The position numbers were made by a program, and so were the translations under genes. A model generated the notes under the pieces. It had not been told where the DNA came from, made no database searches, and was given only the letters and a program-made list of their open reading frames with translations. From the NCBI GenBank assembly GCA_904066235.2, contig CAJFCV020000005.1, positions 10,101,501-10,165,500 on the forward strand: 64,000 bases of DNA, in the 5' to 3' direction. Numbering within the stretch: the stretch's first letter is position 1; every line of letters begins with the position of its first letter. The stretch is from Bursaphelenchus xylophilus. Taxonomy: Eukaryota; Nematoda; Chromadorea; Rhabditida; Aphelenchoididae. Of the stretch, positions 12,651 through 23,632 are shown in pieces.

Positions 12651-14007
12651 TAAAATTTTGATCAAAAAATGTTCCTCAGCCCTCCGCAACGCATTTTCCC
12701 TCAATTTCAAAAACAGAAAGCCTTTCTTATCTATGCAATGGTAGAGGAAAGACATTTTTGGAGACAAAACCGGCAGTAAATATTAGTAAAATAAGCCAAA
12801 AGTTGACTTCTTTTAAGAAAGAAGTTGCACCTCAAAAACCAAAGCCTTTTTGTTTACAAGACTAATTCAGAGAACCGAAATCGCATGAGAAAAGTTGATC
12901 ACACAGAAAAAGGGAAATTTTTTGGAGGGCAACCGCCCCATCTCTCCGTGTCACTTCTCTCCCATGTTGCTTCCGCGTTTCACTTGCTCGCAAAAAGCGC
13001 TCACTTTTGACGGCCCCCAAAACAGAGAGCACATGATAAATTAAACCACATAAAATCGTTTACTGAGTGTTCCGAACGCGACTGTCAGATTTTTAAAAAT
13101 TTCATATCCATCGGACATGGACCGTGTATTAAATCTTTAGAGTTTTGGCTTGTGCGTTGCAGGCAAAGCCGAGATATTCAACAATCTTTGCGGTCGAGAG
13201 AGTACGCAAAACGCGGAGAGCATTTAGAGAGGGAAACAGTTTTTGGCGTTAACTTTGCCAGTTTCTCTGGTAAAAAATCGATTCTTTCTGAAAATGTTGC
13301 CCTCTACGGGAAGCAGTAAATTTTTCATGTCAAAATTCAAAAAAATATGATACATCTTGCCGACTTTCGACCAAAAAATATTCGGTCGTTTCAGCAAGGT
13401 ACGAGATAAGAGCATCATGTATGCCCTAAAGAAGAATTACTATATTCCTGCCTAGTCTAATCAAAATCATTTGGAACACTTCCCCTGTCATTAAAAGTTT
13501 TTGGAATAAGCCAAAAGAAAAACACTGCCCATACCTTCGAGCGTGCAAGGAAATCTCTCACTGCGGTGTGCTTGTAACTAGGAAACATAAAAAACAGACG
13601 ACAAATGAAGGGCCACTGGGAACTTGGACGAATCCATAAACTAAGACCAGAAACAAACAATTTTCGCATAGAAAGCTGGTTGTGAATACGGGAGTATAAT
13701 AGTGCAAAAAGAAATACATATGTGTCTTGTGCTGACACGACGGTTTCTTGGAGACAGGCGGGTAAGTCACAAATCTCCATTTGTAAAGTCGCTAGAGTGA
13801 TTTTTGGCCTTGCGCTTTGAAGAAAAAGACAAAGCGACATCTTAAAAAAGATTATTGCACGTTGCAAAAAACAGGAAATTACATATTTCAAGTGAGCTTT
13901 CGTTTTCGCTTTGCGAGAGGAGGCAAGCTGGGATTTGAATGTTAACCAGGTGTTATTAAAAACTCCCGCTTCGAAAAATTACTACGGTTTGTCTTAAGGG
14001 AAATTTT
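12651..14007. other. No gene seen; further diverged family 2 copies
   Basis: A diverged family 2 body lies at about 13080-13490. The open frames here, including a 144-codon one, have no domain pattern and cover the repeat. Confidence 0.45.
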
Positions 14008-14149
14008 CAGTCTGTCGGGAAAATAATGTGGATTCGTATCACTCATCTTCGCTTTGCCTCAGCTAGCCGCGGCCACAGGCTTTGTGTGCAACAGCGGCGA
14101 GGCTTGACGTGTTTTTGCGACAAATCCACATTATTTTCCCGACAGACTC
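14007..14149. mobile_element. MITE family 1A
   Basis: Intact ends TCAGTCTGTCGGGAAAATAA and complement; internal GTTTTTGCGACAAATCCACA is typical of subfamily A. Confidence 0.88.
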
Positions 14150-14294
14150 GTATGAGTTTCCCCATATGCACCGGAAAAGACATAACTCCACTTTGCACTG
14201 TGCAATAGGCTTTTGTGGGCTGTCGCTCGCACCCTGTCCTTTTTGCGCTCTGCAAACGACAAAGCTCACTCTAGCAACTTTCCGGACGGACTAG
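14150..14294. repeat. Partial copy of family 5 (ACTAGTCCG ends)
   Basis: Contains GCACTGTGCAATAGGC and CTGTCGCTCGCACCCTG and ends TTTCCGGACGGACTAG. Related to the complete copy at 30632-30821. Confidence 0.55.
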
Positions 14295-14869
14295 CAAACC
14301 GACTACAAAGCAAACTTACCCCGTGAAATCACTTTTTTCATAACTCGTAATGGGGATAATACCCCGACCACAATGACTCATCAGATTATATGACAACAGT
14401 CTTGTTTTGCTCATTTCTGCAACCCAAATCGCTCTCTGAATGGTTTAACAACCGTAAAACATGTGCAAGAGCAATCATATTGTAAAATCAACAAAAAGAG
14501 CTGCAAATCTTCTTTTGTAGCCTAAGAAAAATACAAAAAAAAACACTAAAGTTAGATGAAATGAGAACTCTTGAATTGCCATTGTCGATAAATCTGATTT
14601 ATCGACTTATTATTAATTTTTTTACATTCATAACAACGCTTATTAAAATTAGTGAGTATCTAAATACAGTACAGCAATGTAATAAATATTTATACATATA
14701 CATACAAATAAACTAAATATCGGCCCGTACTTCACTCGCAGTTTGCTTTGATTACTTCTACCTGCGTTTCGCAGCTTTGAATGCAGGGAATAAGCTGTGG
14801 AATCTAGAAATTCATTATATATAATATATTATACATATATATACAGTATCTACACACATGTAATATTGG

Positions 14870-15035
14870 AAGTGCTCCAAGTGCGACGCTCAGATTTTGA
14901 TGAAACTTGGGACAAGTTTAGACCAAAACTTTCTAGCTGACGCTCTCGGAATACGTGGCTTATGTCATATCTTGTATGCAAAATTTAGAGGAAATCTGAG
15001 CGTCGCACTTGATGCGCTTTTCTTGTAAAAATATA
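14870..15035. mobile_element. Shortened Tc5-like MITE overlapping the end of receptor 3
   Basis: Inverted GTGCGACGCTCAGATTT ends only about 165 bp apart. The right end enters the last exon of receptor 3 (see findings). Confidence 0.65.
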
Positions 15036-18000
15036 TCATAGAATTGCACCCAACCTACATCAGCTCCAGACGCTCGCAATGCTTGGAATTGCAAGTCAAT
15101 GTTGGCGGCCTCGAGTCGGAATGCCTGAAGTGAAAATACTAATCGTTGCTGATGCTCCTACCGTGATTTCATTGAACAACAGCATGATCTCGCTCATCCG
15201 CCTGCACGCGTCGTCTTTGTACTTCTTTTGCATGTTGTGGGACCATTCTCGTATCACGCGATCTTTGTACATTTGAAGCTCGGCATAGTTCTCATCGTCT
15301 TCCTCCGCTGAAAGACATAAACATGTCAGATAAGTAGTAAATATAGGTGTGGCATGCATTTGAAATTTCATAAGGTAAAGTGATCAAACAGCCAATTTTT
15401 TTGAAAATTTTGTCCACTAAAAGGCTTATGCCTATTTCTGTTGTAGAAGGCCTTCTACGATATAACTTTCGAAGGTAACGTTTCCACAAAAAACACTTTT
15501 TTTCGCGCATAGCAAAGCTTAAGTGAAAAATTCAATTCTCTCTGTGACCGCTCTCAAAGCGCGCACTTTCTCGGCCGAAAATATCGTTGAATATCTCGGC
15601 CGCCCCTGAAACACGCAAGCTAAAACGTAGAAGGATTTTATAGTAAATACTTAAAGATATCATGGCCTAAAACGGGTTCTGAAATTGCTCACTACAGTTT
15701 TTGTTGTGTTTCTTGTGGAGAACTGTAGGTGACTTTTTGGAAATTTCTTTCACTGTTAAAGTTCTTTTTACTTCAAGTCATGAAAAAACTTACCAAATTT
15801 ACAAATTGAAAGCAAGATCAGTACAGACGTGTCGGCTTTGTCTAATTTCAGTTTTGTCGATCGCCTCGTTATTCGTCGCAGACCGTTTGTGAAGGCGTTG
15901 ACGAGTCTGCAAATAAGCCAGTGTAATTCTTCGTTGAAAACTGTATGTTAAATCATGCTTTCGTAATGTAACTTTCTTGATCTTTTATGGAACTAACAAG
16001 AGAAGTATCATAATATTGCCACAGGTTTTAGTTTATAAACTAAAATTCATCACTAAAAAACCTTTCCTTTCATTTCCCCCATTTAACAAGGAAAGTACTT
16101 CTATGGGGTGTGGAATTACCGGTCGAGATATATATCAAAAAATTCGCAAAAATTTTCTGATTCAGAATATATAAAAATTAGCTGCCTAATTTTGGTCTAA
16201 TGACATGTTTTTGTCCTCAGAAGTTTTCTCGCGACACCATGCAAGTGTCTTTTTGACCGTGTTTTTACCAATAAAAAATTTTTGTTTTGTGCTAAAATAA
16301 ATTCTGAGGCCTTGACAAGCCTTAAAATATCAAGTTGGATTACAACTACACCTTAAAAGTAGTTCCAATGTAAAAAATAGGTTCTAGTGTGGCAAAAAGA
16401 ATCGAACCCGTTTCCCTCGGATTTCCAACCCAGCGCTCTAACCACTCGGCCACACCGCTCTCTTCCGAAGGAAGAGACTGAGCGCGCTTTTGTTGCCGCA
16501 GATTTTTTCCTCGAGAAAAACATTTATTGAAAAAACTCGCTGATAGACCAAAATTAGGCAGCTAATTTTTATCTATTCTGAATCAGAAAATTTTTGCGAA
16601 TTTTTTGATATATATCTCGACCGGTAATTCCACACCCCATAGAAGTACTTTCCTTGTAAAACGCTCTCTGACGTGGGCTTGAAAATAAAGAGCATTATCA
16701 AACATTGCATTAGTTTTGGTATGATGAAAGGGATAGTCCCGAAGAATCTGATGACATTAAAACTTCTTAAGAGAGTCACAACTCAGAATCAGAGGCCTTT
16801 TCCGATCAGTTCGGAGATTGTTATCAATTGCGTGGGTAAATTTTGCGAGAAGAGTGGAGCCCCTATCTAAAACTACATAAATTTTGATTAACATATACGT
16901 CATATGATGAGTAAATTTGCCTATCCTTCCGGACGTTTATCACGTACGAATTGTGGTACGATTTTATCGAAAAATGGAATTTCGGAACAAAAGTGCTTCG
17001 CCATGAAAGTGTACAGATAAAAAAAAATTTGTTCGTTATAGAGGGGCTTTGTTGTACTGGTCCGTTCGCATAGGCGATGTTGTGATTTTTGACGTTCGCA
17101 CTGTGCAGAAAAAGTTAAAGTGCAAGCGACAGTTGAAAAGGCATTTGCACGGTGCTCTGGTAACCTCGGAAATTGTCCGTTACAGAGAAGTTTTGTTGCT
17201 ACTGAGACTCAGTTGCCCTGCATTATCCTTTATTCTTGAAGGGCTATAAGCGAGAAAAATATGGTACACTTTGTGCTGGCGGAATTGACAAAAGAAGTTG
17301 ATTTGGAACAGCATGGTCTTTGACAAATGCTAGATTTTTTAGCGCTTTGAAGAAACCGTCAAGGCCCTAATATAAGGCCCGAATTATTCAGCGATTTGAA
17401 TTTGTATCGGACAGACACTTACAGTTGTTACTTTTTACTGTAGTTTAATAAAAAAATATGTCATATATAGTCATAAAAAATAGGGGATTCTGAGGATTCA
17501 GGTAAACAAAGCATCTTCAAATTCGGCCGAAAAATAAAAAAGTTATAGCCAATGCAAATCGGGCCACAAAGATGGCAGACCCTGTAACGGAATTCGCAAC
17601 CCAAATTTAAGCACTTCTTGCCATAAATTGCAAAAGCCATAGCGAATGAAAGGCATTACTTACCCCATGAACCTTGCCTTCAGTGCTGGCTCCATTGTCA
17701 TCCCATCGAACCACCAGTTATCCACATAGTCATTGAGATCAACCGCATATCCCGGCATTAAAGCGTAAGTATTGCCATCCTCAGAGCCTAGCGAGGCCGT
17801 TATTGCTAACATGTGAATACTGTGAACTTCATACTGGCTTTTTAGGATTAAATTTATCTAAAAACAGAAGATGATCAAGGAAAACGAGAGTAAAAATGAT
17901 TTTTAGTCGTTTTATTAATTAGGAATTTGCTAATTATCATGGTTTTGCAGCCAAAATCATATGGTGACTTACATATTTCGTCGTATCCGGATACGACAGA

Positions 18001-19001
18001 CCCGTCACACAGCTGGTTAGCGCTTCGTATAGCGTCGGAATCGAGATCCGCAACGCATCCGCGTATTTTTTCTTTTCCGGCGCGATGTACTGAAAAAAAT
18101 TAGAGTTCGAAGATGATACAGCTAAGACTACGTATTCATGATCATACATCACAATGAGTGAGGGCATTTTATGTCTTGTGCTCACCTTGACGACATCAAA
18201 ATTAACGTTTGGGTTGCAATGTTTGGCAATGGTAAACTGATAGTTGTAAAAGCTTTCGTACGCTTTTTGGAGTGTCGCTGCCACCGATGTGATGCCACTG
18301 CTGTAGAGGCGGAGGATCGATGTTTCGATGATTGTATCTGAAATTGATTTTTTATCGAAAAAATTGGAACTTTTTTGGTTTTTGGCGCTTTTGAGGAGGA
18401 AAAAAGGTTGATACTCAAAGTTTAGGTTATTTTTACCCTAGACGAGAAAGGAATTCGGTTATCGAAGACCTGTTCTTTTGTCGTTTGCATTATTTTTGTC
18501 AACCCTAGCTCTAAAAAAATCTTTATGGTCATAAAAACCTCAAAAACCAAGCAAAAAAGAACGTTGCTCAAAGTTCAGGGTCTTTTTGCCCTGGGCGTTA
18601 AAGGAATTTGACTGAAAAAGACTTGTTTCTTTTGTCTCACGCCTTATTTCAGGGAACTTTAGGTTCTAAAAATTTTTTATAGCCACAAAAAATTGCCTTA
18701 TTTTAGTCAACCCTAGCTCTAAAAAAATCTCGATAGTCATAAAAACATCAAAATCCCCGAAAAACCGAAGAAAAAAGACTGTTGCTCAAACTTTTGGGGT
18801 ATCTTTGCCTTAGGCGTGGAAGGAATTTGAGTGAAAAAGACTTAGTTCTTTTTAGTTTAACACCTTATTTCAGGGAACTTTTGGTTCTAAAAAATTTTTG
18901 TGGCCGCAGATATCCCTCAAACCCCCCTCCTTACCGTAGCGCCCTCGTCTTCGCCGCTTCTTAATCGGCACTATCGCTTCGGTCGTGGCCACATCCGACA
19001 T
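14960..19001 (-). CDS. Nuclear-receptor ligand-binding-domain protein apparently lacking zinc fingers
   Basis: Exons (minus): 19001-18935, 18337-18186, 18089-17973, 17857-17664, 15906-15794, 15307-15162, 15124-14960; all phases agree and the product is 317 residues. Exons 3-6 have the lengths 117, 194, 113 and 146 nt of the matching receptor 2 exons, and the sequence aligns through the ligand-binding domain, for example KLDKADTSVLILLS against GMQKADAVVLMFLA. Exon 1 encodes only 22 residues, starting MSDVATTEAIVPI and ending in the basic run KKRRRRGRY, a plausible nuclear-localisation signal. I find no CxxC zinc-finger exon upstream to about 25 kb. Exon 1 is supported by its ATG, donor and phase only, so a missed upstream DNA-binding-domain exon remains possible. 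The last 20 or so residues read into a Tc5-like repeat. Confidence 0.75.
15360..15645. repeat. Partial Tc5-like MITE body in an intron of receptor 3
   Basis: Shows the family 2 core (gaccgctctc...gcgcgcac...tcggccg; AGCTAAAAC). Confidence 0.5.
16087..16656. mobile_element. Tc5-like foldback element carrying a tRNA-like gene, TSD TAA
   Basis: A 570-bp element with inverted arms of about 110 bp (16087-16200 and 16545-16656). The outer end CAAGGAAAGTACTTC matches the first bases of family 2, and TAA flanks both ends. A tRNA-Ser-like sequence sits between the arms. It lies in a long intron of receptor 3. Confidence 0.85.
16386..16459 (-). tRNA. tRNA-Ser-like sequence (anticodon GGA), probably a pseudogene
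   Basis: A perfect A box TGGCCGAGTGG (16452-16442) and a near-perfect B box GGTTCGATTC (16408-16399) are present. The anticodon loop would be TTGGAAA, giving GGA for serine. The anticodon and T stems rely on wobble pairs, the conventional acceptor stem is mismatched, and no long variable arm is seen. A seven-base GTGTGGC/GCCACAC pairing would brace a shifted structure. It could be a decayed tRNA or the head of a tRNA-derived SINE. Confidence 0.55.
17455..17583. repeat. Truncated copy of the 310-bp CAGGGTG hairpin MITE
   Basis: AGTTATAGCCAATGCAAATC followed by GGGCCACAAAGATGGCAGAC and CCTGTA matches the right half of the element at 39941-40250. Confidence 0.55.
18355..18910. repeat. Three tandem copies of a unit of about 200 bp
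   Basis: GTTGCTCAAA(G/C)TT...TTTTGCC...AAAGGAATT(T/C)G recurs at about 18405, 18554 and 18780, with shared CAACCCTAGCTCTAAAAAAA blocks. All copies lie in the first intron of receptor 3. Confidence 0.7.
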
Positions 19002-19620
19002 GCCGCTGGGAGTCGCAAATACTTCTCAATGTTCTTTCCACATTCCCCGCGGAAAACCGATTGATAATCAACCGGGTGGAGCAATAAGTCCAAGGGGAGT
19101 GTATGGGCAAACAAACACACGGGGCGAAAAGCGAGGAAGGCTGCCTGAAAGCCGTCTTTTGTTTTATTAAGTGAGACATTTTTAGCATTAAAAATGCAAC
19201 AAGGTTCGATTCTCAGCGCGCAGTTTTGTTTGAGGTTTCGCACTCCACTGCCAGGACTACAAACTGTGGGAAATTAAGGTTTTTGCTTTGTGAGGGAGAA
19301 AAAATGGTGCGGCTGGGGAAATAATCATCTCGCGAACATTGTGAATACCGCTAAAGGGGGAAGAATGGTAAAAAATTTGAGGTAATTGTAAAATTGAACA
19401 AGAGATTTCGCTGTATTCAATTGCAGTTTTTTCCAAAACTACATATACGATTATATAGATTTTTAAAAAGCCTAACTACTGGCTGCAGAGAGGCATTCAA
19501 AAAAAATGTTTTGTCATATAAAACATTCGAACTATCGCACAAAATGCACGGCGCAAAGCCGTAGAAAATTTACAAGGCTTTTTGCAGCAATTAGTATTAA
19601 AGAACTCGTTTTTTCAGAAC
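19002..19620. other. No clear gene; putative 5' leader of receptor 3
   Basis: On the minus strand a CTTTCAG acceptor-like site near 19150 could mark the receptor 3 leader. Nothing else is supported. Confidence 0.4.
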
Positions 19621-19621
19621 T

Positions 19622-20098
19622 AAAATATTGACGTTTCGACCAAGCACAAGTTCAAAATCATGCGTGAACTTGAGGAAGTTCCAATCTCTATTCGCGTCAC
19701 TTCCTTTGCAAAACATTTCCCGAAACAGCCCAAAAACACACGCTTTTCAACCTCCAAAAGCAAGGCTTACTTTAAAACCCCAAAAAAGCGGTCTCAAGAA
19801 CATTATAAAGGTCAGATAAGCAAACACAAACCACTAAAATACTTGCGAAAAGTCAACAGTCACAAGAATCGGGGGTGGTGTTGAATGGACTTGGGTTTAA
19901 TGGACTCACTACATACCGCCCTTGCCAACCGAAATGAAACATTTTGCGAGCACACTGTGGACTCCGAATACGGGCGAGAGCCACCTGTACAAATTCGCCC
20001 CGCTTCGCAAATACGGAAAGACAAAAGACCCGCCGGTAGACTACGAAACAGAAATCAAAACGTACAACTTGCACCCTCCGCGCAACAGTGTACGGATA
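19622..20098 (+). other. Coding-like stretch of unknown product, possibly exon(s)
   Basis: After a TTTTTTCAG acceptor a lysine-rich frame is open to 19819. From 19922 a second frame is open, with a protein-like composition (HFASTLWTPNTGESHLYK, then DPPVDYETEIKTYNLHPP) up to an LTR insertion at 20099. If the LTR and one TSD copy are removed, the frame stays open for about nine codons to a GTAAGC donor. I do not recognise a family. It may be a real 3' exon of an unidentified gene or a retroelement relic. Confidence 0.3.
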
Positions 20099-20282
20099 TG
20101 TGAGGCGGAACGATCGAGCTTCGGGGATTTTCCCGCGAGGAACGATCTACATTTATTCAAATTTGATTGTTCTTTCCTACGTGGGAAATCTTCCCTATAA
20201 ACGGCCTCCTTTCCACTGAATAAATCACTTGACCCTTGAGCTTTCGTCTTGTCTCGTTACCGGGTAGTCGGGCCTTTCGACA
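20099..20282 (+). mobile_element. Solo LTR, 184 bp, TSD GGATA
   Basis: Starts TGTGAGGCGGAACGA and ends TTTCGACA (TG...CA). The 5-bp duplication GGATA is exact on both sides. It contains AATAAA near its middle. A second copy in inverse orientation is at 56073-56240. No internal retrotransposon region remains. Confidence 0.85.
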
Positions 20283-21162
20283 GGATACTTATATTAATTT
20301 TAATCCATGCTCAGGTAAGCCAGTTTAGTGCCTTGCTTTGACCCTTTCTGTTTGCATAGTGATGGCTAAAAGCCTCTGTTTGAAAGCGATTTACAAATAA
20401 ATATAATATACACAGGGTGCGCCAAAAAATGGGGAAAAACGTATTTGTACGACCAACCGCACCTTCTTGATATCAGTCGCCACAAAAATTTCAGGTCTAT
20501 TAAAAACCAAGTTAAAACTGAAACGATAAGAATACAAAAAGCACCGAATGCACCCAGTCAACCCCCTAAAAACTACAAAACTCGGGCATGTGTATTCAGC
20601 CGTCTGTTGCTCTCCAATTTACAAGTCAACATTTCAAATAAGTCCCCCATAGCATTAAAGTCATCCTACAAAAATTGACCTCGAATGAAAACGGTTTCTA
20701 AAATTTTTATGTAAGCTCCTGACAAGTGTGTAAAAATCGTCACATTAATAAAAAAATGGACAATATTATTACACTGTGTCTTTCTCCAACAGCAAATGTA
20801 GTCTTGAATAAACCGAATTCGCGAAACGAGCTGAAGTACACCCAGTTTTTTGAAGCTTTATGGCTATTTAAAGGTTGGTGAGTTGTCAACCTGAGGCGTC
20901 AGTCAAGCTGGCGTCGTTTTCATCATGTTAAATTGCTTGTCATTTTCATTATCAAACTGAAGTTTTTTGGGAAAATTTTTGCTACAAGATAAATTTAAAA
21001 TTTTTCGGAACTAATTGCTTCTTATTGTCAAGTCTGTTCCTTATCACATTTTTTATGTCAAGAAGTAGAATTAAAAGTTATTTCAATGATAGAGCTTTTA
21101 TCTTGCACCTTATACGTGCGTTCTACGTAAATTAAACAATTGGAGAAAAGCGAAAATTGTTG
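20283..21162. other. No gene seen; one isolated transposon end
   Basis: ACAGGGTGCGCCAAAAAATG at 20413 looks like a mariner-type end, but I find no partner end nearby. Confidence 0.4.
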
Positions 21163-21299
21163 TCAGTTTGTCGGAAAAATAATGAGCACAATTTTGCGGC
21201 AGCCATCCCGTCGCTGAAGTGAAAAGCGACACAATTCATTTTCTCGGCGGCGATACGATTATGATGCAAAAGTTGCTCATTATTTTCCCGGCTGACGGA
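21163..21299. mobile_element. MITE family 1B
   Basis: Left end TCAGTTTGTCGGAAAAATAA followed by GAGCAC; internal CGTCGCTGAAGTGAAAAGC is the subfamily B signature. Confidence 0.82.
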
Positions 21300-21544
21300 T
21301 ATTTTGCGGATCTTCATGGCTTAACAAAATCACGTTTTTGATTTTAGCGTGGATCCTAAACTTATTATGTATGGCATGAGTGACGCATTGCAAACAACGA
21401 GGATTCTGTATATAATTCTGGACCAAAGATGGTTATTCATTCTGATTCGGAAAGGTTTTATGAATCAAACAAATATAGCACCACAGAATAGAGTGGACAA
21501 TTTGTCAGCTTTTTTTCAATCTGACCTCAGCGCATCGAGTTTGT

Positions 21545-21835
21545 AAGGGAAACAGAGCACACAAAAGGCGGAGTGCGGTCAGAGGCAAACAACATTTTTG
21601 GCCTTATCTTCAGTTTCGTTAAAAAAATAGATTTTTTTGTGAAAAAATTGCGCTCTACAGTAAAGGTCGATAACAAAGTTTTCATGCCCGAAAAGTGCGG
21701 TAAAAATTGTCGCATTTGTGCCAAATCTCGTGTTTTTGCAAAGGTCTGGAAAATTAGCACGTTTCTAGAAAAAAATGATGCTCATCAAAATCTGAGCGTC
21801 GCACTTGGCACTTCCTTCCCTAAAAATTTGCTATT
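21545..21835. repeat. Partial Tc5-like MITE (family 2)
   Basis: The right half ends AATCTGAGCGTCGCACTTGG. A 176-codon open frame here comes from the repeat. Confidence 0.55.
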
Positions 21836-22088
21836 TATTCTGTTTGTAAGTGGTCAAAAAACACAAATCGTGGTAAAGGTCCTTCTGTGGAGGCTACTGC
21901 AAACATTGACTATTTTGAAATTTAATCCGAGATATATAAGGCACCCTCTCCAACCAAAAAAAAAAATATTATATTTCTGTTATGAATTTATATGGTATAA
22001 TTGGCAAAATATTTATAACGGAATAAGGCAGCAAAAAGGGCTCTTGATAATGCCCTGGAGAGCAATAGATACAGTGTGGGTCATAATA

Positions 22089-22249
22089 CTAGCCGCGACA
22101 TAAAGTCCTGACACATTTTGTCGCGGGTGTCGCGCGAGAAAAGTGGCAAGTTCGCGCGAAAGTGCATGTCGCTAGTGCAAAAACGGGCGGGTCCGAAAGA
22201 AAAACAAAATGCACTGTGCAAATGTGTCAGGACTTTATGTCGCGACTAG
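22089..22249. mobile_element. MITE family 4 (CTAG...CTAG), TSD TA
   Basis: A 161-bp element with inverted ends CTAGYCGCGACATAAAGTCC continuing into TGACACATTT, flanked by TA. Confidence 0.78.
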
Positions 22250-22257
22250 TAATAACT

Positions 22258-22316
22258 GCACTTTAAAAATGAGTGTAACTTTTGTGATTGTCAAAGTTCA
22301 CTCATTTTTAAAGTGC
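22258..22316. repeat. Near-perfect 59-nt hairpin
   Basis: GCACTTTAAAAATGAGTG then AACTTT, a 10-base loop, and the full complement: about 24 paired bases with one bulge. It could be a tiny MITE or a small-RNA precursor; see findings. Confidence 0.55.
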
Positions 22317-22319
22317 GGC

Positions 22320-23039
22320 TATATTAGGTCTGGAAGTAAGACTCCGCCGTTTTTTTGGTTTGCATTTTTTTACAGGTTGCAGTAAGGTTTTAAAACTCCT
22401 TTTGAGATCTTCTGAAAGAGTTTTAAAAACTCTATCTATTTATGTATGGTTGGTATGGTAAGACTTGACACAGTGGTTTTTATGAAGCTTCAAAGATGAC
22501 CAACTTCGTCCCTGGAAAATCGTCATTTGCGGGAAATTTTACTCTGCACGTGTAATGCGAGGGAACCCGTTTTTAATGCATCGATTGTTTAAAGAAGATG
22601 AAAATCTTGATTAAAGACAAGGGCTTATAGCATACACTCATTCATATATCGCCTGCTATATGAATTGCTAGGTCGCTGCAGTGCGACCTAGTATGTCATC
22701 TTGCAGGCAATTTTACCGACCAATGATACGGCATAACAAAACCAAAATCTTGGCCTTTACAATAAAAATCCGCAATCATTAATTGACGGTGTTAATGTCA
22801 ATGTTGTCCCGTGAAGATCATCGATTCGAAGAACTCCGTTGGAAACAAGTTATGATAGCCATCGAAGATGGCATCTTCATATTCCGTTCGACAAATAGCG
22901 TCTTCAAAGTTCGTTAGCGATAACTTTTTGGGGATGCAGACGCTATATAAACCTGTTGTGTTATATTTTTGCGAAAAACATCCGGTGGTTGCGTAATAGG
23001 GTTTCTAAATATTTTTGCCTTAATTTTATTTTTTTTTAA
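22320..23039. other. No gene seen
   Basis: One short palindrome (CTAGGTCGC...GCGACCTAG, 22668-22692) is the only structure I see. Confidence 0.45.
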
Positions 23040-23632
23040 AGGGAAGGGTCCTAATGCTCAGGTTTTATAAGTTTGATAACAGGTCGGTCATCAGGCCCAT
23101 ACCAATTCCTGAAAGTTTTAGCTCGCGTTTTACAGGCGCAGCCGAGATATTCACCGATCTTTACCGCCGAGAGAGTACGTGAAACGCGGAGAGTGGAGTG
23201 AAAGAAAGACTCTTTTCGCTGAATTTTTTTCTGGATTCGCGCATGAAAAAGTATTTTTTTTTCAAAAAACATTTCCTTCTACATTAGAAAACAGTAAGAA
23301 TGTGCTCATGTAAAAATCCGCAAAAAAGTTTCTTATTTATTTTCGCCAAAATTTGACCTATATAAAAATCTTGGTTGTTTCTGCTTATCGTGACCTAGGC
23401 ATCTCGCATATGTCTTTGAAACAGCTATCAGTCTGTCGGGAAAATTATGTGTGGTTATCGCGCCTTGGAATCGCCCAGTTTGCTCTGTAGCCGCAGCTGG
23501 GAACTTGGTGCACCCTTTTTTCGAAACATTCTTCTGCGACGGCCTGCCATTTTTTTCTCCGACAGACTGGTATCCTAAATTTGTGCCAGCTTTCATCAAA
23601 CTCTGAGAGTCGCAATTAGAGTATTTACCCTG
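23040..23632. mobile_element. Tc5-like MITE (family 2) interrupted by a 1A element
   Basis: Starts AGGGAAGGGTCCTAATGC after TAA and ends GTATTTACCCTG before TAA. The interruption is a 1A MITE at 23428-23570. Confidence 0.7.
23428..23570. mobile_element. MITE family 1A nested in family 2
   Basis: Left end TCAGTCTGTCGGGAAAATTA, right end CTCCGACAGACTGG; it splits the family 2 copy around it. Confidence 0.75.

Noticed and set aside
13457..13891. 144-codon minus-strand open frame with hydrophobic runs
   Set aside because: No splice context, partner exon or paralogue; covers repeat-derived DNA.
20413..20800. Possible complete mariner element starting at the CAGGGTG end
   Set aside because: No inverted partner end with TA was found downstream.
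21573..22103. 176-codon plus-strand open frame
   Set aside because: Its body is the Tc5-like repeat; similar frames occur by chance in other copies.
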